A stretch of DNA of 64,000 bases from Labrenzia sp. DG1229. GTDB taxonomy: Bacteria > Pseudomonadota > Alphaproteobacteria > Rhizobiales > Stappiaceae. The notes beneath the pieces were generated by a model. The model was not told the DNA's origin and ran no database searches. It saw only the letters and a list, made by a program, of their open reading frames with translations. Position 1 is the first letter of the stretch. Every line of letters starts with the position of its first letter. The position numbers and the translations under genes were made by a program. The stretch lies in assembly GCF_000521215.1 (NCBI RefSeq), contig NZ_KI928919.1, positions 424,333-488,332 of the forward strand, given 5' to 3'. Below are positions 35,526-44,615 of this stretch, one piece after another.

Positions 35526-36950
35526 GACAGCCCCCTTTGCGATTTGCTCGCGATATCGCCAGTTTCGACGGAGCAATAAACTGTGTGGTCACGGCACGGC
35601 CCGAGTCTGTTTTTTCCGATCCTGATCAGCAGATCGTTTGCACGCCGCTCATACTTCTCCAGAGCCTCATGTGAGGGGTTTGGATCGTGTGCGTCGTAGT
35701 ATGCGGGGCGATAGAGAAGCAGCACCTGGTCTGCGTGCTCTTCAATGCTACCTGAATCTCGCAGGTCCGACATGACAGGCCGTTTGTCATCACGGCTCTC
35801 AACAGCGCGGTTCAGCTGGGCCAACAGCACAACACAGATGTCCAGGCGCTTAGCCATACACTTGAGCGACCAAACCAACTCTCCAAGCTCGTGGACAAGG
35901 TTCCCGCGATACCTGTCTGATTTTCGCATGAGCCCCAGATAATCGACAAAGATCACGCCAAGGGTGATGCCCTGTTTTTCAAAGTCAGACTTCCAAAGCC
36001 GTGCCTTCGCTTCGATCTGGGCAGCACTGAGCCCGCCTGCATCAGTGATCTTCACGGGCAGGTCTGACGTGGATCGGGAGTAATTTTTGAAACTTCAAAA
36101 ACTGCTGGTCGGTCAGCTTGCCATTCTGGATATCGGAATAGGTGATCTTTTCCCCATGCCCCAGCGCCGCCTCTGCGGAGATAAGACGGGACACCCATTC
36201 TTGCCGGTCGATTTCAAGAGATGCGATGCCGACACCGTAGCCTTGACGCGCCACCCTGCGGGCAAAAGCAACCATGGCCTGTGATTTACCCATTCCAGGC
36301 CGACCTGCCATGACAACAAGCCGCTTGGGCCGCAGTCCTGTCATGGAATTGTCCAAGTCCGTGAGCCCGGTAAGTGGCACCTTCGCGTCTTCGCCGTTCA
36401 TGCGCGACACAATGTTGGATTCAAGCTCAGATACGACGGCGGGCAACGCGGTAGCTGTATCTTCACTGCCCTCTATGTCAGTGCGGAGTTCCAGAATGCT
36501 GGCGTCGATTTCTTCAAGAAGTTCGTTCGTGTTCGCCGCCCCAGACATGGCGCGGGAAGCAACAGAAGCGGAAAGCACCATGAGATTACGCCTCACGGCT
36601 AGTTCAATGAGCTGATCCGCATATTCGTGAAGATGCATAGGATTGGCCGCACCCACGGTGCATGCCATCATATATTGAGGCACCGACTGCCCTTTAGGGC
36701 CTTGCGCCGTAACACGGGTTTTCAGTGTTACCGGATTAGCCACCCTCCCTTCGTAAAATAGAGCCGTGGCTTCCCGGAAAATTTCTGAATTCAGAGGACT
36801 GTAGAAGTGCTCTGGCTTCAACCGCTCCGCCACTTGCCCAATAAGATCGTTGTTCGATAGGAGCGCGCCGATCACAAGTTGCTCAGCCTTGATGTTTTCA
36901 GGGGGCTCGTTCAGCATGATGACAGCTGACTGATTGATGTTCGGGGTCAT
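35522..36950 (-). pseudogene. DnaB-type replicative helicase, frameshifted
   Basis: The first frame (ATG 36950) encodes the DnaB N-terminal domain (NIKAEQLVIGALLSNNDLIG) and the Walker A region VVMAGRPGMGKSQAMVAFA, and ends at 36042. The second frame (to 35522) continues with FVDYLGLMRKSDRY (Walker B), VVLLAQLNRAVESR and SGSIEEHADQVLLLYRP. The two join if one base is added or removed near 36083-36100: the second frame can be followed back as FKNYSRSTSDLPVKITDAGG. All motifs are otherwise intact. The overlap with its neighbours is ATGA at both ends. Either a recent indel or a sequencing error. Confidence 0.82.
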
Positions 36951-37084
36951 TTTCCGCCCCCTTTCAAATGAAGCTTTTCGATCACGGTGCCAACTGCCGC
37001 GCCGATTGGAATCCAGTCCTGGTAAGCCACGTCTTCACGCGGCGCAGGCTTTTGAGATGTCGGGGAGACTTGCGGCTCAGCCAT
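36947..37084 (-). CDS. 45-residue hypothetical protein
   Basis: Starts at ATG 37084, overlapping the end of the upstream gene by 8 bases, and its stop overlaps the helicase start (ATGA at 36947-36950). Sequence includes KPAPREDVAYQDWIPIGAAV and a basic tail. The tight coupling on both sides supports a real gene in a replication operon; function unknown. Confidence 0.55.
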   Translation of the reverse strand: MAEPQVSPTSQKPAPREDVAYQDWIPIGAAVGTVIEKLHLKGGGK

Positions 37085-37391
37085 GGTCCCACCCCGCTGA
37101 TTCTGCTTCGCTGGAAGGGTTGTAGAAGTTTTCACGCAGCCAACGATAGGTCACGCATCCGTCGCGACGGAAAAGGCGATGCCCGACGTCGTTGCGACCT
37201 GCACAAATCATTTCACACCGATCATGCAAGAGACGCGCGCCCGGTACCGTATTCTGCATGATTTGCGCAGCTACGCTGATGGGAACATGAAACGGATAGT
37301 GCGCGAACTTTGCCAGTTCTTGTTTCAGGGATGTGACGGGAAGCGGCTCAAGAATCGAAACGTTCTGGCCAACGATAACGGGATTGCTCAT
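37077..37391 (-). CDS. 104-residue hypothetical protein
   Basis: Starts MSNPVIVGQNVSILEPLPVT. It includes VPISVAAQIMQNTVPGARLL and the Cys/Arg-rich HDRCEMICAGRNDVGHRLFR. No family recognised. It lies 14 bases after the upstream DNA-binding gene and overlaps the next by 8 bases, so it belongs to the integrase-to-helicase operon. Confidence 0.6.
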   Translation of the reverse strand: MSNPVIVGQNVSILEPLPVTSLKQELAKFAHYPFHVPISVAAQIMQNTVPGARLLHDRCEMICAGRNDVGHRLFRRDGCVTYRWLRENFYNPSSEAESAGWDHG

Positions 37392-37405
37392 CTATTGGCA
37401 CCCCC

Positions 37406-37732
37406 TTATGCCGCCGCCGGATTTGCAGTAATTTTGATTGGCGTGAGGGTTGGCAGCCGGTTGAGTTCAGCGACCTTGAACACGACTTTCGAGCCAAGAT
37501 AGTACTTGGTGATGAGGCCGCGCTCAGCAAGCCTTTCCAGGGTGTCGGGGCTGCAATCGAGGTGCTCGCTGGAAGGCATCCTGCCCTTGTAGCCGCCTTC
37601 GGCAGCTTCTGCGGATTCAACCAGTTTCTGCAGCTCAGCTTTGATCTCCGCAAGATCAGAAGCAAGAGCGTCGATATCTTGCGTATCGTTCGCCCTCCGC
37701 TCTGCCTTACGGCTCAGGTATTCGCTTTTCAT
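37406..37732 (-). CDS. excisionase/AlpA-like DNA-binding protein
   Basis: About 108 residues from ATG 37732. A coiled N-terminal half (DTQDIDALASDLAEIKAELQ) precedes a helix-turn-helix of the excisionase type: EHLDCSPDTLERLAERGLIT, then KYYLGSKVVFKVAELNRL. AlpA-like regulators in this position of P4-like and PICI elements drive excision and replication genes. It is the first small gene after the 305-residue protein in the integrase operon. The upstream in-frame start at 37786 is less likely. Confidence 0.65.
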   Translation of the reverse strand: MKSEYLSRKAERRANDTQDIDALASDLAEIKAELQKLVESAEAAEGGYKGRMPSSEHLDCSPDTLERLAERGLITKYYLGSKVVFKVAELNRLPTLTPIKITANPAAA

Positions 37733-37828
37733 GAGTCCATCTCCGTTTCCATGAGCAGGCAACCGCTTGTAGCCGCCTGACTGCAACGAAGATGCGTGAT
37801 GAGCTTATTGGGAAATAGCCGTCACGAA

Positions 37829-38746
37829 TTATTGGTGTTTCGAAACACTGTCACGAACTGGACTTTTCGGGCCGGACTTATTCCAGTTGGTGTTCCCTGT
37901 TTTTTCAATCGCGAGTGACCACTGTCTTTGAAATGCACGGATACTGATGTCGAATTCGGCTGTCATTTCGTCCTGGTAGTCACGCTTGTTCTTTTCAGGG
38001 GAAGAGCCACCTTGCATTAACGCGAGTAAATGTTTGCCGCATTGCGTTTCCGACGCAATGGTTGTGGACCTCGGTTTCGCGGACGCTGGCAAGATTGGCG
38101 GCCAAATGCGCAAAACGTCTCGTGTTGAAAATGTGATGTTTTGAAAGCCTCGCGATAGAGGCCCGGCGCTCACATAAGGTTCCAAATTGAAGCCAGTATC
38201 ATGAAAACGGATTTCGCCACCGCGCCACAAGTGCAATGATACAGGCTCTAGTTCATTCGTGGCTGTGTTTTCGCCAGTGGCTTCCAGCTGCTGGTCCAGG
38301 CAAGCCTTTACAAGTTCTTTTTGCGCACTTTCCCTTGGCATCAATAAGGACACGGCGTCCAATTTGCCGATCATCGAGATTCCCTCAATGCCGGTTGGCG
38401 TGTCTTGTTTCAGTTCATAGTACCCGCGCCTCATTGGCCTTCCGTTCGGTCCGGGGACCGTCTCGTATCTATGATGAAGACGTACGTTTTGGCGACAAAA
38501 CTCGGCCCAAAAGGATCTAACAAAATTCGCATCGCGCGACATGATCCACGCCAATGTCATTGTGAGTGTCCAAACCGATTCATCAAGCGGGTCATAATCA
38601 TTTGGATCAACGATGGTTTGCAGTGGGCCAATACCCCCTTCCTCCGCGATTTGTTCGCCTTCCTCCTTCGAAAGACCTTCGCGGCCCATGCGGCCAATCA
38701 AAGCTTTTTGTGCTTCAAGGCGCTTAAGAAATTCGTCATGATCCAT
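37829..38746 (-). CDS. 305-residue hypothetical satellite protein
   Basis: No family recognised. It is mixed alpha/beta and soluble, with YDPLDESVWTLTMTLAWIMS, HHRYETVPGPNGRPMRRGYY and SLHLWRGGEIRFHDTGFNLE, and a basic C-terminus that may contain a DNA-binding helix (EFDISIRAFQRQWSLAIEKT). It follows the integrase by 8 bases on the same strand and so is part of its operon. Genes of this length next to P4-type integrases are common in rhizobial islands, without known role. Confidence 0.65.
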   Translation of the reverse strand: MDHDEFLKRLEAQKALIGRMGREGLSKEEGEQIAEEGGIGPLQTIVDPNDYDPLDESVWTLTMTLAWIMSRDANFVRSFWAEFCRQNVRLHHRYETVPGPNGRPMRRGYYELKQDTPTGIEGISMIGKLDAVSLLMPRESAQKELVKACLDQQLEATGENTATNELEPVSLHLWRGGEIRFHDTGFNLEPYVSAGPLSRGFQNITFSTRDVLRIWPPILPASAKPRSTTIASETQCGKHLLALMQGGSSPEKNKRDYQDEMTAEFDISIRAFQRQWSLAIEKTGNTNWNKSGPKSPVRDSVSKHQ

Positions 38747-38754
38747 CGAAGCAC

Positions 38755-39957
38755 CTATCCGGCATACTGATTGATCTGGACCACTTCACCGGAAGCGCCA
38801 GTCAGAAAATTCGCCCATGCGGTCAGTAGATTGCGCCGCTTCTTGATCGCGGTACTGCGTCGATAAGCGTTTTCTGTCGCGTCGCCGACTTTATGCGCCA
38901 GACATCCTTCCGCCACTTCTCGGGTAAATTCGGTTTCGTCTCCGGCCCAATCCCGAAATGATGACCGGAAGCCGTGCGGCGTGTACTGCCCGAATTCCAT
39001 CCGGCGCAGCTGCATTTCTAGGACCATGCCGGAAAGCGGTCTGTCGCGTTTGTTGCCGGGGAAAATCCAATCGTCACGGCGCCGCTCATGGAGCGTTTGC
39101 AGAAGCTCATAGACCGGATCGGTCAAAGGCACAGCATGGACATGCTTCATCTTCATGCGTTGAGCGGGGATGGTCCAGACACGCTTATCTAAATCAACTT
39201 CGCTCCAACTCGCATTAAGAACTTCACCGGATCGGCAAGCGGTAAAAATCAGCAATTCAAGAGCGCGTGCTGAAAGTCCTTGCCGTTCGCGAAGCTGCGT
39301 CACAAATGCGGGGACATCAGCATAAGGCATGGCGGCGTGATGCTGCACGTTTTTCAGCTTGGACGGCTTAGGTAAAATGTTATCAAGGTTGCCACGCCAA
39401 GCGGCTGGATTTTCACCTTCACGCCAGCCTTTTATCTTTGCGTAGTTCAAGACCCGTTCTATGCGCCCCCTGACCCGGGTTGCAGTTTCGGTCTTTGTTG
39501 TCCAGATTGGCTTGAGAATAGCCAGCACGTCCGCGAGGTCGATCTCTGAGGGGCGCTTGTTTTGGATCTTTCCGCAATAGGTCGGGCCAAGGGTCATTTG
39601 CCACTGAGCGCGATGCTTCTCGTTTGACCAGCCCTCTTGATTGTTCTCAAGGAACTGTTTGACGCATTCCGAAAAGATTGGTTCAGCCTCTTTACTCGTC
39701 TCATTTCGCGGATTGCCGCCGTTCGCAATCAGCTCTCTGAAATGCGCGGCTTGCTTTCGGGCGGAAGATAGCGCGACGGCTGGATAGGGGCCCATGCCGA
39801 ACTCATCGCGATGACCGTTCCTGGTCCACATGAATGACCACGATTTCGAGCCTGATTTAGAGACCCTTAAAAAGAGCCCGCCGCCATCGCTCAAGCGACC
39901 GGGCTTGCTTGCCGCCTTGACCTTGGCGTCATTAAGCTTGTGGATTTGGCGTGCCAT
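38755..39957 (-). CDS. P4-type tyrosine integrase
   Basis: A 400-residue site-specific recombinase. The DUF4102 arm-binding domain is at the N-terminus (KPGRLSDGGGLFLRVSKSGS, WSFMWTRNGHRDEFGMGPYP). The catalytic domain has Arg in IFTACRSGEVLNASW, the HxxR box in TPHGFRSSFRDWA, and LAHKVGDATENAYRRS with the nucleophilic Tyr. It sits 136 bases from the 3' end of tRNA-Ser(CGA), reading away from it, the standard position for an element integrated into a tRNA gene. All catalytic residues are present, so it could be active. It heads the leftward operon. Confidence 0.95.
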   Translation of the reverse strand: MARQIHKLNDAKVKAASKPGRLSDGGGLFLRVSKSGSKSWSFMWTRNGHRDEFGMGPYPAVALSSARKQAAHFRELIANGGNPRNETSKEAEPIFSECVKQFLENNQEGWSNEKHRAQWQMTLGPTYCGKIQNKRPSEIDLADVLAILKPIWTTKTETATRVRGRIERVLNYAKIKGWREGENPAAWRGNLDNILPKPSKLKNVQHHAAMPYADVPAFVTQLRERQGLSARALELLIFTACRSGEVLNASWSEVDLDKRVWTIPAQRMKMKHVHAVPLTDPVYELLQTLHERRRDDWIFPGNKRDRPLSGMVLEMQLRRMEFGQYTPHGFRSSFRDWAGDETEFTREVAEGCLAHKVGDATENAYRRSTAIKKRRNLLTAWANFLTGASGEVVQINQYAG

Positions 39958-40093
39958 CTTTGCCTACTTCCATGCCTACTTAATTTGTGCGTTGCCTAGC
40001 GGCTGCTAGCATATCACAGCGAGAAGGCGGCGCAACAAATGGCAGGAGACTGGGGAAAGTAGCGGAGGGTAGCGGATGGTAGCGAAAGTTGTC

Positions 40094-40183
40094 TGGCGGA
40101 GAGAGGGGGATTCGAACCCCCGGAACGCTTGCGCGCTCAACGGTTTTCGAGACCGCCCCGTTCAACCACTCCGGCACCTCTCC
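40094..40183 (-). tRNA. tRNA-Ser (anticodon CGA), CCA encoded
   Basis: On the minus strand: acceptor GGAGAGG, anticodon loop CTCGAAA (anticodon CGA) within GGTCTCGAAAACC, a long class II variable arm (TTGAGCGCGCAAGCG), T-arm CCGGGGGTTCGAATCCCCC and the 3' end TCTCTCC-G-CCA. The P4-type integrase lies just past its 3' end, so this tRNA is the probable attachment site of the right-hand element. Confidence 0.96.
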
Positions 40184-40673
40184 GCGGCACTTTTGACAAA
40201 ACGGGTCTCAAGTGGCGCGGAACATAGACAAGCTCTTTCGCACCTGCAAGACCCGATTTGCATTCTTCACCGCGTTTGCTGACTTTTTGCGCGCACTTTC
40301 GTAACGGCTGAATTTCAATGCGGATTCCCAACCGTCCGGAGAGTGACCGGTGTCGGAGTTCCCGGCGAGAATTGGGACTGTCCCTGGGTGACCAACCGGG
40401 CGCGTGCACCCTTCGGCATTCAATAATTCCGTTTGACAACAAGAGCAGGGCGGCTATATTGCGCGGGCTCGAAAAGGTTCATCTTTTTCGGGTTTTCTTT
40501 GTCGATCTTGGCCTCGCGGGCTTTTAGCTTCACGCAACCCGACACAAAGATCTGCCTGCTGGATGGCAATCCGGAGGGGCAGGCGCCTCAGTTTGACCTG
40601 AATGCAGCCGGTGCTGCTTGAGCCGAATGGCCTGCACCGGCGTGTCAAAAACGAAAAGAAGGACGTGCGCGAC
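40184..40673 (+). other. rplU upstream region and structured leader
   Basis: About 490 bases without a gene. The first 250 bases hold the tRNA-Ser promoter side and nothing recognisable. A strong sigma-70-type promoter lies at 40433-40460. It would give a leader of about 207 bases with potential hairpins: CGAAAA...TTTTCG followed by a T-rich run near 40470-40500, GAGG...CCTC near 40575-40592, and CCGGTGC...GCACCGG at about 40609-40640. Such leaders often mediate feedback by the ribosomal protein; that role is inference. Confidence 0.55.
40433..40460 (+). promoter_or_regulatory. sigma-70 promoter of rplU-rpmA
   Basis: TTGACA at 40433-40438 and TATATT at 40455-40460, separated by 16 bases. This is close to the consensus and unusually strong for this GC-rich genome, as expected for a ribosomal-protein operon. 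Predicted start of transcription near 40467. Confidence 0.8.
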
Positions 40674-41345
40674 ATGTTCGCTGTAATCAAAACTGGTGGC
40701 AAACAGTATACTGTTGCCGCAGACGACCTCCTGAAGGTCGAGAAACTTGACGCCGAAGCCGGCAGCACCGTCACTTTTGAAGACGTGCTCATGGTAGGCA
40801 ACGGCACGGACACCACCGTTGGGGCTCCGACCGTGGAAGGTGCCAGCGTTGTTGCGGAAGTGGTCGATCAGGGCCGTGGCCGCAAGATCATTATTTTCAA
40901 GAAGCGCCGGCGTCAGAATTCCCGCCGTCGCAACGGCCACCGTCAGTCCTACACCCTCGTCAAGGTGACGGACATTCTGACAGGTGGTGCAAAGCCGGCC
41001 AAGAAGGCAGCGCCGAAAAAGGCTGCGCCGAAGGCCGACGAGCCGAAAGCCGAGGCAGCTCCGAAAGCTGAAGAAGCCAAGGCAGACGTGAAGGAAGCCA
41101 AAAAGGAAGAAGCAGCCGTTGAGCCGCTCTTCACCGCACCGGAAGGCAAGGACGATCTGAAGAAGATCTCCGGCGTCGGCCCGGTTCTCGAGAAGAAGCT
41201 GAACGCTCTGGGTATCGCTACCTATGAGCAGATCATCAACTTCTCAGCGGAAGACATCGCCCGCGTTGATGAGGTCCTGAATTTCAAGGGACGTATCGAA
41301 CGCGACAACTGGGTTGAGCAGGCCAAGGAACTGGCAGGCAACTGA
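40674..41345 (+). CDS. rplU: 50S ribosomal protein L21 with C-terminal helix-hairpin-helix extension
   Basis: The first about 103 residues are ordinary L21 ([40 protein letters not shown], the rRNA-binding end). A Lys/Ala/Pro/Glu-rich linker ([20 protein letters not shown]) and a helix-hairpin-helix domain ([20 protein letters not shown]) follow, giving 223 residues, twice the usual length. This extension is found in many alphaproteobacterial L21 proteins; its role is unknown, perhaps additional RNA binding. ATG 40674 is chosen; the frame can be read from 40602 but that is leader sequence. Co-transcribed with rpmA, 53 bases on. Confidence 0.96.
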   Translation: MFAVIKTGGKQYTVAADDLLKVEKLDAEAGSTVTFEDVLMVGNGTDTTVGAPTVEGASVVAEVVDQGRGRKIIIFKKRRRQNSRRRNGHRQSYTLVKVTDILTGGAKPAKKAAPKKAAPKADEPKAEAAPKAEEAKADVKEAKKEEAAVEPLFTAPEGKDDLKKISGVGPVLEKKLNALGIATYEQIINFSAEDIARVDEVLNFKGRIERDNWVEQAKELAGN

Positions 41346-41398
41346 GCCGCCGTTTCTCACCTGTTGATTAAGTATTCGAAGAACGAGGAGTTCTAACG

Positions 41399-41668
41399 AT
41401 GGCACACAAGAAGGCAGGCGGTTCATCCCGCAACGGCCGCGACTCAGCTGGCCGCCGTCTCGGCATCAAGAAATATGGCGGGGAAGCCGTGATTCCCGGC
41501 AACATCATCGCTCGTCAGCGTGGCACCCAGTGGCACCCGGGCACCGGCGTGGGCATGGGTAAGGATCACACCATTTTCGCGACCGTGGTAGGCAAGGTTC
41601 AGTTTAAGGCGGCAGCCAACAAACGAACCCTTATTAATGTGGTCCCAGTGGCGGAAGCTGCGGAGTAA
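41399..41668 (+). CDS. rpmA: 50S ribosomal protein L27
   Basis: An 89-residue ribosomal protein whose N-terminus reaches the peptidyl-transferase centre. Starts [20 protein letters not shown], with the usual [20 protein letters not shown] and [24 protein letters not shown] lies about 8 bases before the ATG. It follows rplU, the universal order, and is followed by a 13-bp hairpin terminator. Confidence 0.98.
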   Translation: MAHKKAGGSSRNGRDSAGRRLGIKKYGGEAVIPGNIIARQRGTQWHPGTGVGMGKDHTIFATVVGKVQFKAAANKRTLINVVPVAEAAE

Positions 41669-41755
41669 AGCCGACGTGAATTTTCGAAACGCCGGCGTCC
41701 CACAAGACCCCGGCAATTCGAGACAGGTCAGCAACCACAGACCAGTCGAAGATCC

Positions 41756-41789
41756 AAGGGGGAGATGGGGCGCCATCTCTCCCTTGATT
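41756..41789 (+). terminator. rho-independent terminator after rpmA
   Basis: A 13-bp stem with one G-T pair (AAGGGGGAGATGG / CCATCTCTCCCTT) closes a GGCG loop and is followed by GATTTGTTTT. It separates the ribosomal-protein operon from the acetyltransferase genes, though the first GNAT gene starts only 21 bases later, so partial read-through may supply it. Confidence 0.8.
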
Positions 41790-41809
41790 TGTTTTGCCTG
41801 GAGGAAAAG

Positions 41810-42415
41810 ATGGTTGTTGAAAGCGATGGATTGTTAGACGAAAGCAGTTTGGCAGCGGCCCCGTTGCCGCAGGAAGCGGTTCATGTGCGGCTCGACAAGC
41901 CGCGCAAGGACGATCTGGCCGACCTGGTGTTTCTGGCCAACAACAAGACCGTGGCGGCGAACCTTGCCGCGATGCCTCATCCGTTCACACTCGACGATGG
42001 CCGCACCCTGATCGCGCGGGCCGGTCAGGTACGGAAAAATTCCGCTCTGTTTGCCATTCGCCTGAAAGGCACCGGCCGTTTGATCGGCGTTGCGAAATAC
42101 GCAGCGGTGGAAGAGGACGGCGTTGTCCATGTCGGCTACTGGCTGGGCGAGCCCTTCTGGGGCCGCGGTTACGCGACCGAGGCGGTGCATTCCCTGGTGG
42201 ATCACGCTTTTACATATAACGAAATCGAAGAACTCCAGGGGTCGTGCAGGGTGACCAATCCGGCTTCGCGCCGCGTCCTGGTCAAATCCGGGTTCCAGTA
42301 TCGGGATCAGGCGATGATCCGTTCCGTCGGTGCGGGCGGGTCCGTACCGATCGAGCGGTACACACTGGAAAGAGCTGTTTGGAAATCCTTGAAAGGCTGG
42401 GGGCAGGGACGATGA
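41810..42415 (+). CDS. GNAT-family N-acetyltransferase (RimJ/RimL-like), first of three
   Basis: A 201-residue acetyltransferase. The GNAT core shows RLDKPRKDDLADLVFLANNK, strand 4 in VVHVGYWLGEPFWGRGYATE and the acetyl-CoA pyrophosphate loop FWGRGYATEAV. The RimJ/RimL subgroup acetylates N-termini of ribosomal proteins, but acceptors of paralogues vary widely. ATG 41810 with GAGGA 5 bases upstream. Its stop overlaps the next gene as ATGA. Same-type genes beside rpmA/obgE are typical of Rhizobiales. Confidence 0.9.
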   Translation: MVVESDGLLDESSLAAAPLPQEAVHVRLDKPRKDDLADLVFLANNKTVAANLAAMPHPFTLDDGRTLIARAGQVRKNSALFAIRLKGTGRLIGVAKYAAVEEDGVVHVGYWLGEPFWGRGYATEAVHSLVDHAFTYNEIEELQGSCRVTNPASRRVLVKSGFQYRDQAMIRSVGAGGSVPIERYTLERAVWKSLKGWGQGR

Positions 42416-42981
42416 CCATATTGCCGGAATTGAGAACACGACGCCTGATATTGCGGCCAATCGCCATGTCGGATGCGGAAGCAATCATGGAACTTGGTGG
42501 CAAGGACTTCGAGGTTGCCCGGTGGATGACGTCCTTTGCCTGGCCTTACGAAGATGGTTCTGCCGAAGCCTTTTTGTCGACAGTCGTCGGCAAGGACCCG
42601 CTGAAGACCGAGGCGGTATACGCAATCACGCTTGGCGGCGTGTTCATCGGTATCGCGGCCGTCGAGGCGCCGGGCGATCTTGAGGACCTGTCCGATCATC
42701 CCACCATCGGGTACTGGATCGGCCGGGCGTTCCAGGGGCACGGCTATGCCAGCGAAGCGGTGGAGGCGATCATCGACTGGGCCTTTGCCGCCTATGGCAG
42801 CGATGCCATAGCAGCCCGCGCCTTTGAGGACAACTTCCGCTCCAGGGGCCTTCTGCGCAAGCTCGGGTTCAAACCTTACAGCATTACCGAGCGTTTCTCC
42901 AAGGCGCTTGACCGGAGGGTCTCCAATGTCGTCGTACGTCTGTCTCGAACCGATTTCGAGGCGCGGAAGGAAGCCGCATGA
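42412..42981 (+). CDS. GNAT-family N-acetyltransferase, second of three
   Basis: A 189-residue protein starting MTILPELRTRRLILRPIAMS, the usual opening of RimJ/RimL-like GNATs. The core is HPTIGYWIGRAFQGHGYASE (acetyl-CoA loop QGHGYASEA) and AARAFEDNFRSRGLLRKLGF. It overlaps both neighbours by ATGA and is translationally coupled to them. It shares the fold but not close sequence identity with them, so the duplication looks old. Acceptor unknown. Confidence 0.9.
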   Translation: MTILPELRTRRLILRPIAMSDAEAIMELGGKDFEVARWMTSFAWPYEDGSAEAFLSTVVGKDPLKTEAVYAITLGGVFIGIAAVEAPGDLEDLSDHPTIGYWIGRAFQGHGYASEAVEAIIDWAFAAYGSDAIAARAFEDNFRSRGLLRKLGFKPYSITERFSKALDRRVSNVVVRLSRTDFEARKEAA

Positions 42982-43523
42982 GCAAGCCGGTCATAAGGAC
43001 AAGCCGTCTGATCCTCCGGGCACCGTGCCCGGAGGATCTTGACCGGTGCGCTGTTCTTCTCGGCGATTATGAAGTCGCCAAGATGCTGTCGCGCGTACCG
43101 CACCCATATGATCTCGAATTAGGGCGGCAGTATCTGGCAAGATCCGTGAAGCGTTGGGAAAACATCCCGGCGGCAGACGAACTCGGCTTTCACATTGACC
43201 ATGAAGGCGATTTGATCGGAGGTGTCGGCTTCAAAAAGTTGCAGGAGACCCCGGAGATCGGCTATTGGCTGGGGCGCCCTTATTGGGGCAAGGGGTTCAT
43301 GAGCGAGGCTCTGGATGCAGCTATCGGCTGGATGTTTGAAAACACCGGACACGAACGGCTGGCCTGTGAAGCCATGACGGAGAACCAGGCCTCGATCAAG
43401 GTGATGGAAAAAGCCGGATTTCGGCCGATTGGCGAAGTCGGTTGCGCAAGCGTGTCACGCGGTGAAACCCTGCCGGCCATCAGAAGTGAAATGACGCGAA
43501 CAGAATTTTTGAGCAGTCTTTGA
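42978..43523 (+). CDS. GNAT-family N-acetyltransferase, third of three
   Basis: A 181-residue protein beginning MSKPVIRTSRLILRAPCPED. The core is EIGYWLGRPYWGKGFMSEAL (acetyl-CoA loop WGKGFMSEA) and EAMTENQASIKVMEKAGFRP, all RimJ/RimL-like. The start overlaps the second GNAT stop as ATGA, and obgE follows after 45 bases. Coupled translation of three acetyltransferases suggests balanced amounts or a hetero-oligomer. Acceptor unknown. Confidence 0.9.
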   Translation: MSKPVIRTSRLILRAPCPEDLDRCAVLLGDYEVAKMLSRVPHPYDLELGRQYLARSVKRWENIPAADELGFHIDHEGDLIGGVGFKKLQETPEIGYWLGRPYWGKGFMSEALDAAIGWMFENTGHERLACEAMTENQASIKVMEKAGFRPIGEVGCASVSRGETLPAIRSEMTRTEFLSSL

Positions 43524-43544
43524 CCAACCATGGTCATGGCCTGA

Positions 43545-44614
<1,070 letters not shown>

Positions 44615-44615
<1 letters not shown>

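Noticed and set aside
20000..38700. A second copy of the tRNA-Ser or tRNA-Leu 3' end marking the far att site
   Set aside because: None found by eye on either strand; a computed search is needed before asserting element boundaries.
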